A stretch of 64,000 bases of DNA, taken from assembly GCA_021014325.1 (NCBI GenBank), contig CM037461.1:3187501-3251500 (forward strand), given 5' to 3'. Within the stretch, counting starts at the first letter, position 1. The number at the start of each line of letters is the position of its first letter. A program made the position numbers and the translations under genes. Below the pieces are notes generated by a model. That model ran no database searches. It was not told the origin of the DNA and worked only from the letters and a program-made list of their open reading frames with translations. This stretch comes from Plazaster borealis (taxonomy: Eukaryota; Echinodermata; Asteroidea; Forcipulatida; Labidiasteridae). This document shows positions 43,601 to 55,600 of the stretch, one piece after another.

Positions 43601-46600
43601 AAAACTGATGTTCAACCCCATAATGAGAACTAAGTATACAAAATAGGACAAAAGCTCTGTACACACACACACCCGCTGTGAAATTTGGGAATGGTATGTG
43701 CCCTGGCATACAAAGTAACCGCAGCAGTGATTGGGTATAAGTTTTTTTAATTAAACATGGTCATTGGTTGTCCAATAGACACAGCTGTTGCATCAGTGTG
43801 ATGATGATTTCATGGGCTTCGAGAATGACGTCACCCCAAAGGCTACACTGAGTTGTTCCTTTGGTTATAAAACGGCGAACGAGGCCATGCAATAAAAAAT
43901 TAGGTTGCTGTTTGCGTGTTGTGCACATTTGAATAGGTATTTCTGCTGTTGTGGGGTATGACTCAAGTTTTGCAAACTAAAATGGTCAAATCATCTTCTC
44001 AGTTATGATTTAAACAATTTGTATCACTAGAAAGGCAGGGATATTTTGTTTAATATTCTGATCACCCCAAATTTACAGCCTCGTCCATTTTAGTGATATG
44101 ACCAATTTGAAGGCGCAACTGCAAATGCAATGTAATGCTATTACGTGCATTGTGTGTACGCGCGCACACACAGACAAGCAAATGTCCAAATCTTTTCTTT
44201 GGTACACAGTATAAGAAACAACCTTGTCCATTACAAATTATCGCACAAAACTGATGCTCGACCCCGTATTGATAGCTATTTGAAATGAAGTTTACCCTGG
44301 GACTGAGCTTGATGGTGGCTGGTTTCATTGGGTCCACTATCTGCCATACGATGAGTATCACCAAGTCAATCACAGCCATAAACCCAACTATGGCGATTAA
44401 CTGGCCGTCTTTAATCACCTGTAATGAATAGAAACAACTTTTAAGTTATTAATATTAGGATTGTTATGGGATTTGAGGCATTGCAACATGTGTACATGTA
44501 TATCTACTTGCTAGGTAGATTTTGTTCTTTTAGAACATGTCTTGCTTTTTATTCTACTGCCGCGGAGTAGAATATTCGGAATTCGGGAGAGTTCTCAGTT
44601 CTGAAAAGAGCTGTCCTGCTTATTAACTACTACTTGGGCGGGAGGTAGGAAATCGGGCGGGACTACTACTTTCGCTATGTGGATCAGGGGGACTTCTTGT
44701 TAATAACTACACTACAAAATTGTACAGTTTCTTGTTTATATTGTAAAGTATTGAAAAAAAATGTTATAATAAAAGCAACTTTGAGTTATAAAAATCGACC
44801 AAATATATCTTGAAAAATCGAATAAGAAACATTAGGACTTTCTTTCTGCTCTTCAGCATTTGGGTTATTTGACACCAGCAGTAGGCTTGTGGGTCAGGAT
44901 CACTGGCCTTGGGGAAGTGAATGTTTTTTGTTACAACTACTTTACTGATAACAGCTGATAAGAGTCACAGTGAAACCAGTGAGTATAATTCAAAGACATC
45001 CTATACTTCAACCCATGATGAGGCAAAACAAAACTAGCCATAGCCATAGCTGCAGCCGTCAATTCGTACACGGCCAAATATAAAAACAATCAAAGCACAC
45101 CAAGACTTTTTATCTACTCTGCATAGTTTACCTTCTTCTTCATTTTGATATTAGTGAAGATCCGATGTACCCTCCAGGTCTTGCTGAACATCGCACCGAA
45201 GGCCAGGGTGAACCCAAGGCAGAGGACCCAAGCTCGCGACTGTATTAACAGGAGAGAACAATATAATAATACTGGGTTCTTATATAGCGCTTTATCACAC
45301 CCCTAGGGGCGTATCAAAGCGCTCAGTATTTTTTCCTGCAAGGTATGCGGAGCTACGTGTTGAAGTATGAGACCTATTCCTTGACATAGCACTATGTAAT
45401 GGTTTACAAGGTGCTGTGGCGCAATATGCAGCCAATCAAACCAGGAACACTGGGGCGGGCCCATTCTCTACGATAAGTGCACTGGGTTCTTTTACGTGCA
45501 TTACACAACACACAGGACCTACGACTTTACATCCCATCCGAAGGACGCAGCAATGATGGTTAAGTCAAAAAATAGACTGTTGCAGTCTCTGGAACGACTC
45601 TGGAGCGTCTTGGTTTCAGACGTCGGTCTTGTCATGAGCCGAACCTAATGTAAATGTAATGTTAAGGTCGCCTGTCTGAAACCAAAATTTATTTTGGTCG
45701 ACCTAGAGTCCCTCCTAATCCATGTGGTTCCGAACGACTTTGGAGCGTCTTGGTTTCAGACGTCGGTCTTGTCATGAGCCGAACCTAATGTAAATGTTAT
45801 GTTAAGTTCGCCTGTCTGAAACCAAAATTTATTTTGGTCGACCTAGAGTCCCCCCTAATCTATTTGGTTCGGCGCGAACCAGGTGTAATATTTTATACGA
45901 ACCGTGCAGATAATTGTGTAGGCTTTTTCACTCAGCGAGACACCATGATCTATACCAAGAAGTACCACACTGACGTAGGTCAGTATACCACCCATGATGA
46001 TCAGATTGTTGAGGAAGGGACTCGACATCTTGATGTACCTGAAGAATTCAATATGGGAACAAATGCCAAAAATACCATAAGCCATTTTGAGATATGGCGG
46101 ACACAATACTATAATAATAATAGTACAGTTCTTATATAGCGCTTTATACTCCCGATGGGTGTCTCAAAGCGCTCTGCATTTTTCCTACAAGGTAAGTGGA
46201 GTTACGTGTTGAAGTATGAGACGTACTCCTTTACATAGCACCATGTAATGGTTTACAAGGTGCTGTGGCGCAATATGCAGCCAATCAACTATGACACTAT
46301 TAGGTGTGGGTAAATTTGTCGAATAACTTTTTGTCTTTGCCTTTTCCTTTTTCCCACAGATATCCCCCTTCTTTGCCTCATTCACTAATTAATTACTTTT
46401 CTCCCTCTTCTCGTCATTGATTTTGTCTTGTGTTCCCCTTATCGGGTCAAATTTAAAATGTTGTTACTCATTTTTAAATCATTGCACAAACTTTCCCCTG
46501 TTTATAGTTGTAATCTTATTCATCTGCGTTAACACTCAATGTATTCACTCAGTTGTTCCTAAGACAAAGAATTGCATCGGTGATAGAGCTTTTGAGGTAG

Positions 46601-49600
46601 CTGGTCCTAGACCCTGGAATGAACTTCCACTCAAGATCAGGCAACAAAAAACAGTTGAGGGTTTCAAAAGCCATCTGAAAACAAACTTTTTTAAGAAAGC
46701 TTTTAATGTATGATTGCTTTTAATTAAGTTATTTCTACTATTAGGTTTAAGTTCACCACTGTTTATTGTTTGTGCTAATGAATATTTTTAGTCACTGGCT
46801 GGTCCGGCTTAACTTTTTAAGAGGGTGTGTTTTTATGAATAGTTTTTAACTTTTGTATACGCTTGTTTGCTACCGTTTTTGTTATTTTCTTTATGTATGT
46901 ATTTTCTGAGAATGTTTTTATTTTTATTCATCTTATTGTAAGGCGCATTTGATCATTTTTAATATGGAATATGCGCGGTATAAGTAACATTATTATTATT
47001 ATTATTATTATCACCACAAACCAGCCCCTTCCCCACCCCCTTTGCCTCCCTCTTTATTGTTCATCCCCTGCTTTTTCTGTTAGCTTTCATCTCTGTCATC
47101 TCTTTCCACTTGACTGCTTTTGTTACACCAGTATACCTGTTTATGTGTGTTGTATTGTCATTTAGCCTTCAAGAAAGACTCTTGGGTCGAAACGTTAGGC
47201 CACTAACAATTTGTTTAATTTGTCTGTAACACCCAAACCAAACAGTGCATTCCTATAGTGTCCACCATACCTCAAAATGGAGAAGTGCACAATGGACTTA
47301 ACAATGGAAAAGTAAAAGATATAAATCAGTGGCCTAACCGGACATGTTCATTAACACGTTGACTGCCGCCTACGAGTATATTCGTAGTAACAGGTGTAAC
47401 GGATTCTGCCACTACGAGTATACTCGTAGAGAATGAAATGCCTTTGTATAGTGAATTGAATACACTGGCATCAATAACAACGCAACGAATACGCTTCTGG
47501 CAGTGGTGAGCACACATCGTTAGAATTTGTATGCTACAACACGTAGACAAAAAAACCAAAACCTATTTGGTATGCACGCATGCGCACCACTAAAATTGGA
47601 TGCTTGGCAAATGGGAACCATACATTTGCGTATCCCGGTCATGACTTAGGTCCTTGAGCAAGACACTTCACTATAATTGCTTCTCTTCACCCAGGTGTAA
47701 AAATGCGTACCTGCGAGGGTAGAGGTTGATAGTATGTTTGAAAAAGCCTTCGGAGCGCCACGGCAGCCCGGGGCTGAATACTCCCCAGGGAGTTGAGAAA
47801 GATTAAAGGAATGTTATTGGCCCAATGACCAGGGCACTAATGTAAAGTGCATTGATACGTTATTGTAAAATGCGCTATATAAGAACTAGTTATTATTATT
47901 ATTATCTTCAAGCAGGCTTGGATCCTCTGATTGGTCGATCCATAGCAACAAGCAGTGTGATATAAACTTATATCGCCAGGCCCATATCACACCCTGCGTC
48001 TTGTGTGTTTTAACTCTGCATATTGCGCTTTTATAAGCTATTCGTAAAACGTACAGCTTATAAGAAATTAATGTAAATTCAAAAGTGGCGCATTTGCGTC
48101 CAATGCTTGAAGATAAATTCAATATATACATCTGAGACCCACATCCAACGAGGCCGAAGGCCGAGTTTGATATGGGACGTGATGGGCTATATTTTTCTGT
48201 ATTCCACTCACGCTTCTGTGATAACTTACATTATTATTAAAGTGATCTCATTTGGGGGTGGGGCGGGGGGGGGGGAACTTGAGATCAACTTCATAAAAAT
48301 CATCAAAAGAACACTGTTTATATTTGTGAATGCCCCAGATTGCACAGTAGGACTTTTAAAACCAAACATAAACACCAAGTGAAAGCATTCAGAGGACCTC
48401 GTTTCATTTCTGAGTGCTTCAACAAATTTGGTCCAGAAAGCCACCCAGTTTTGATCCTCAGGGGTAGAACCCGCTAGAAGAAAAGCAACAGGCAGACAAG
48501 GAATGCGACTTACGAGACTCACTTGTTTAATAATAATACCTAGTTTTTATACAGCACTTTATATAAGGGGGTCTCAAAGCGTCTATCAATAATTATTTCC
48601 AGACAGGTTTTTGAAGTTCTTGAATAATGAAACCCATTTATGAAGCACCTTGTGAGGGTTTAATAATCATAATAACATGCAGTTCTTATATAGCGTTTTA
48701 TACTCCCGATGGGTGTCTCAAAGCGCTCAGTATTTTTCCCACAAGGTATGAGACCTATTCCTTTGCATAGCACCATGTAATGGTTTACAAGGTGCTGTGG
48801 TGCATTCAGTACCCACTGCTAGAAACAACAGGACAAATCCCTTCTGTTAGTGACAAGTGTAACTAGGTTCTTTTATGTGCATTACACAACACACAGGACC
48901 AACGGCTTTACGTCCATTCTGAAGAACGAAGCAATAATGGTCAAGTGTCTTGCTTAAGGACACAAGTGTCAAGACCAGGACTCGAACCCACACTCTGCTG
49001 ATAATAATAAGACCTAGTTCATATATAGCGCATTTCACAATAACGTCTCAATTGCTTTACATTAGTGCCCTGGTCATTGGGCCAATAACATTCCTGAAAT
49101 CTTTCTCAGCTCCCTGGGGAGTATACAGCCCGAGCTGCCGTGGCGTTCCGAAGACTTTTCAAACACAAAATCAACCTCCACCCTCGAGGTACCCATTTAT
49201 ACCCCTGGGTGAAGAGAAGCAATTATAGTGAAGTATCTTGCTCAGTGATACAAGTGTCATGACCGGGACTGGAACCCACACCCGATGACTTAACCATCGG
49301 AACTTGAATTCGATGCTCTAAACCAGAGCTTGATTCGGTTCGCTTGACCGCTCTTCCACGACACGCCGTTTACTGCTTTACCTTAGGTTTCTGTATCTCA
49401 TATTAAAGAAGAGGAATCCATGAGCCATGATGATGCCTGCAACGGCAATGGTAGACATGACACCGAATAGAGCCAACGATACCGTCAGTAACTCCGTCTT
49501 CGTCACCTGGGTGTCTTGTGGTAGTTTATCCCCACCACCTGCCACCGATCAAACAAAACAACGAAATTACTAATATCAAATTATAAACCACATAGGAAAC

Positions 49601-52600
49601 TGACTGGGTAAATGTTTTAATGATTTGGGGTTGAACAAAGAACAATTGATTAGAGCGAGATTTGAACCTCCGCAGGTTAAACCAGAGGTCTTCGGTTCAA
49701 ATACCAATCTAATAACATTGTCTTTGTTCAACCCCAAATCAAAAAGAAATGACGACGTGATAGAATAGTTTCCAAAATAGACGACTGTTAAAGGTATTAC
49801 ACAAGATTGTTAGAGCTGACAAAATAGTCGCAGACAGTGTTCATGTTTTGTGTGTCTCAACCAGAATACATCAAACAAGCAGACTTCTAAAAGTACCAGT
49901 ATGAATACAAATACGAGGATGCATTGTCTGACTAGTACAAGTAGGGCCTACGATGAATACGAGTACAAGTGTTTGCCTGGGTCCAAATGCGAGTATGTTT
50001 TTGAGTCAATTGTGTAATTATTTATAAGCAAATTTTTATCGGTACTAGTACGAGAAGATCTTTATCAACTGATAAAGATCTTCTTGTACTAGTACCGATA
50101 CTAGGATGAGAACAAGTACGTCCATGTCTAACTAATGTAGTATGAGTTTAAGAACGAGTACGAGTACAAGTACAAGTACGAGTACAAGTACGTGTACAAG
50201 TATGAGTACGTGTACAAGTATAAGTACGAGTACAAGTATGAGTACGAGTACAAGTATGAGTACGAGTATGAGTACGAGTATGAGTACGAGTACAAGTATG
50301 AGTACGAGTACAAGTATGAGTACGAGTACAAGTATGAATACGAGTACGAGTACAAGTACGAGTACAAGTACGTGTACAAGTATGAGTACGAGTACAAGTA
50401 TGAGTACGAGTACAAGTATGAGTACGAGTACAAGTATGAGTACGAGTACGAGTATGAGTACGAGTATGAGTACAAGTACAAGTACGAGTACAAGTACGAG
50501 TACGAGTACAAGTATGAGTACGAGTACAAGTATGAGTACGAGTACAAGTATGGGTACGAGTACAAGTATGAGTACGAGTATGAGTACAAGTACGAGTACA
50601 AGTAAGAGCACAAGTATGAGTACGAGTACAAGTATGAGCACGAGTACAAGTACGAGTACAAGTATGAGTACAAGTACCAGTACAAGTATGAGTACCAGTA
50701 CGAGTACAAGTACGAGTACAAGTACAAGCACAGGTACGAGTACAAGTAGGAGTACAAGTACGAGTACAAGTTTGAGTAAGAGTACAAGTACGAGTACGAG
50801 TACAAGTACGAGTACAAGTACGAGTACAAGTACGAGTACAAGTACGAGTACAAGTTTGAGTACAAATATGAGTATGAGTATGAGTACGAGTAGAAGTTTG
50901 AGTATGAGTAAAAGTGCAAGTGCACATATAAGTGCAAGTAGGAGTACGAGTGCGAGTACGAGTATATGAGTAAGAGTACGAGTACGAGTAACAGTACAAG
51001 GGTGAGTTTGAGTGCAATTATGAGTATGAGTATGACCACGAGTACAAGTACAAGTACGAGTACAAGTACGTGTACAAGTATGAGTACGTGTACAAGTATA
51101 AGTACGAGTACAAGTATGAGTACGAGTACAAGTATGAGTACGAGTATGAGTACGAGTATGAGTACGAGTACAAGTATGAGTACGAGTACAAGTATGAGTA
51201 CGAGTACAAGTATGAATACGAGTACGAGTACAAGTACGAGTACAAGTATGAGTACGAGTATGAGTACAAGTACAAGTACGAGTACAAGTACGAGTACGAG
51301 TACAAGTATGAGTACGAGTACAAGTATGAGTACGAGTACAAGTATGGGTACGAGTACAAGTATGAGTACGAGTATGAGTACAAGTACGAGTACAAGTAAG
51401 AGCACAAGTATGAGTACGAGTACAAGTATGAGCACGAGTACGAGTACGAGTACAAGTATGAGTACAAGTACCAGTACAAGTATGAGTACCAGTACGAGTA
51501 CAAGTACGAGTACAAGTACAAGCACAGGTACGAGTACAAGTAGGAGTACAAGTACGAGTACAAGTTTGAGTAAGAGTACAAGTACGAGTACGAGTACAAG
51601 TACGAGTACAAGTACGAGTACAAGTTTGAGTACAAATATGAGTATGAGTATGAGTACGAGTAGAAGTTTGAGTATGAGTAAAAGTGCAAGTGCACATATA
51701 AGTGCAAGTAGGAGTACGAGTGCGAGTACGAGTATATGAGTAAGAGTACGAGTACGAGTAACAGTACAAGGGTGAGTTTGAGTGCAATTATGAGTATGAG
51801 TATGACCACGAGTACAAGTAAGAGTTTGAGTGCCAGTACGATTATGACTATGAGCATGAGTTTGAGTAAGAGTATGAGTATGAGTGCAAATGAGTACGAG
51901 AACGATATGGAGTCGGATTATGAGTACAAGTACCAGTATGAGTAACAGTACGATCAGAGTATGAGCACAAATACGAGTAGGAGTACAAGTAAAAGACATT
52001 CATGAGTATTAGTACGAATACGAGTATGAATCTGATTACCTTATGAGTATGAGTATGAGTACAAGTACGAGTTTGAGAACAAGTAAAAGACAAAAAAATA
52101 CGATTATTAGTACAATTATGAGTACAAGTACGAGTTTGAGTATGAGTATGAGTATGAAAACGTTTAAAAGACAAGTATGATTTTTAGTACGAGTATGAGT
52201 TCAAGTACGAGTAGGGGTAGGAGTACAAGCAAAGGACAAGTTTGATTATTAGTACGAGTATAAGTATGGGTATGAGTGTGAGTACAAGTATGAGTACGAG
52301 TAGAAGACACGTTTGATTATTAGTGCGAGTACGAGTATTAGTATGGGTGCTGGTGCAAGTACGAGTACAAGTGTGAGTATGAGTATGAGTTTGAGTCTGA
52401 CTACTATAAATTTTCTCCTCAGAAATCATTAAAAGAGTATCAGTACCTGCCCATTTGAAACCGCTCCCAGAGGATAAATTAAGTGAGTCTGTCACGGCGT
52501 AGTATTCAGCAACTTTCATCTCGACATCCCCCTGCAGCTGTTTATGAACAGTTGAACCAAGTCTCTCCCCTTCACGAAATTGAACACTTCCCTGCATAGG

Positions 52601-55600
52601 ATGTAGAGTGAATTGTGCTTACTGTTAAGGTGTCGTTTTTTTGCACTTACAAACGATGTGTCTTGACACCATGTCAAGACATATCGTTTTGTCAGTGCAA
52701 AAAAAGTTGTAACTCCTAAAATTTAAAAAGAGGTTGAGCAATGGTAGGAAGAACTTTTAAAATATGTTTTCAAATCTATACGCCTATAGATATCTACCAA
52801 AATAACATCGTGACAGATTTGTAGAATGCACAGAAGTTTTTTGGCAAATGCAGTTTTCACCACTCTTTTTACCCTGAATCCCCTTTGGCAAAAATCGGAC
52901 CAAAGAGCCGTCATGATGCTGCGACCTAATTCGAGGACTTAAAACCTGCAAATATCATCATATTATTAATTTAATGTCACAAAAGACTAAGAGAAGTTAG
53001 TACGATTTCAAATGTATCAGAAAGCAGAAAAACGTCAAATACAATCATAGTGCACCTCCCTTAAAAGGCACTGAACACGTTTGGTAATTGTCAAAGACCA
53101 GTAATCTCACTTGGTGTATCCCAACATATGCATAAAATCACAAGCCTGTGAAAATTTGGGCTCAATTGGTCATCGAAGTTGCAAGAAAATGATGAAAGAA
53201 AAACACCCTTGTTGTACAAATTTGTGTGCTTTCAGATTATGAATAAAAACTTCTTGCAAGAAGTTTTTATTATTTTAGTGAGAAATTACCTCTTTCTCAA
53301 AAACTACATTACTTCAGCGGGAGTCGTTTCCTACATTGTTTTATACTATCAACAGCTCTCCGTTGCTTGTTACCAAGTAAGTTTTTATGCTAATATTTGT
53401 TTTGAGTCATTACCAAACGTGTACGATACCTTTAAATGTTACGTGCGAGGCTGAAATTGTCAAAACGTTGTCTATCGCTTGAAAAAGCCCGGTTGTACAC
53501 ACAAACACAGTTAGGCCTTAACGCCGAGATACAATGTTTTTGCACGGAGCACTTTCATGCGAGAATAAAACATCTTTGCAAAACAAAGATACAACTTTTT
53601 TTGCACCGACACAACAAAATAATTAATTGTATTTATTTATGTGGACATAAAAAATAAATGTCTAACCACGAAACAAGGGAATTTTCAAAAGTGACTAGCA
53701 TTGTGTCGACTGCCAGTGTGCCTGCAAGATGCCTGTGTAGGGAAGATGAACAAATCTCAGTTTTAGGTGTGGAAGGAAAACCCCAAATGATAGAGAAAAC
53801 CCATGCAGTCAGGTAGGGACTGAAAACCCAATCCACATGCAAGGTGCCAGTTCAGGACACTAACCTGGGTATTAGCCAGGATTTGGTTAAAGGGTTTCCA
53901 AATTTGCTGGCAATATAAAAACCGGGTGTCCAAATTATTCACTTACAATACATTTTCATGTAAATGACAGATAAAACAGGGTGTCCAAAAGACACCCAGA
54001 CACCCCTCTGGCTAACACTATGATCCCCAGAGGTGAAAGGCAGGGAAGAATACCACTGAGCCAACCTGAATGCTCCCACTTTGGACTAATGCCTTGATGT
54101 GGATTTTGTTTCCAGTCCGAACCTTTGGTCATTTTAGGGTTTTCTTTCCGCATAAACCTGACAATAAATTCCTGTACCGTCACTTCCTGACAACCCTTAG
54201 AAAATTTCAAAATTTAAGTTAAATTTTCAATTTGTCAACATGGGCCAAGTTCGCGCAACAACTATCATTTGTAAACATGTGATGTCACAGGTCACATGGT
54301 CTATAGTTCGACTAAGTTAGCCCGAACTTTGTCTAGTCGACGATAGTTGGACTTCGCTAGTCGACAATTTGGAACCAGCCTACTGGGCATGGTTGCATCG
54401 CTGGTTATCAATAGCACAGTGCAGAGTGGACCAGTTAAAAGAAAATGATAACGTACGTGAGTCGCCGGTCGCATTGACATGACATGTCTAGAGTCGTTAG
54501 CACTTCAACTTCTGTGCGCATGCCCTACGTACGTCACTAAACAACTGGTAATTAACCAATTGGTCCTTGCGCAAACTTGGCCATGGCTTGATTCGTCGGA
54601 TGCGACTTGCTATGAGACTTACCGTGACACCCCGGAAGTTGGTTTCATTCATTGCTTTGGTAAACATCTCAAGCAGACCGTCATCGGTGTAGTCGAAATT
54701 CCAAAACCTCTCCAGGTCTCCTCTGGCTCGGAGGGTCTCCAAGACACTGTCAAACGCCTTGGCCATGACCCACACTCCGTCGTACGCATAGCCGTGAAAC
54801 GTTGAATATTCATCACCGCGGTCTGCATTATATAACTCTTCGTACTCTTGTGGCGTCTATAAATAATGAACAAAGAATTTAAAAGAGATGATGTAAAAAA
54901 CGAATACCCGTGATGTACGAAAACAAATTTAAGAAGATCTAATGATAATGTAGATTGGTTTTAGATTCATTGGTTTTTTAAAAGTTCTTATCTCGAGCAA
55001 ATGTTGGCCAAGCCGGTGTGTGAAAGGCCTCTTAAATAAAAAAAGGTGGTGACTAATTGAAAACGTTGTTCAAGCTGAGTCAATCGACTCCTTCAAATCC
55101 CTCCTTAGCCGCAGTCCTCTCTCCCACTAAACAACCAGCACGTACACCCACTCTCTCACACCATTGGCCGTTGCGTTATGCCAGTTTTGGTATCTGCACA
55201 GTACAGATACAGACAGATGAAGACAAAGATGAAGGAAACAGAACATGTAGAGGGAGACGAAAATGAAAACGAAGAAGAAGATGAGGGGAGGATAGTTTCT
55301 GGCATGGTTGGCAATTCCATGCACACAACCGACCTGCCTATGTGACCCCCAGTGCAGATAAACCAATCACCATGCACGATATGTGGCAGCTAGCCCACCT
55401 TGTTGAGCTGTAATGGCTCTCTTTTAACATCGGTCTTATAACACTCACCATTAATGGTAAGTGTTATAAGACCAGAGGGTAGTTCCCCCCTACTCCTAGA
55501 ACTATGAGTATGAGGTTCGTTTCGCTATCCTCTCCCCGGGAGACGATAGCGAAACCAACCTCATAGTTCAAGGAGTAGTTCCCCCCCCCACAACATCGCC

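Noticed and set aside
50128..51999. Open frames of 623, 551, 289 and 275 codons on both strands
   Set aside because: They are pure two- to four-letter peptides from a hexamer array, overlap each other on opposite strands and lie in a GABBR2 intron.
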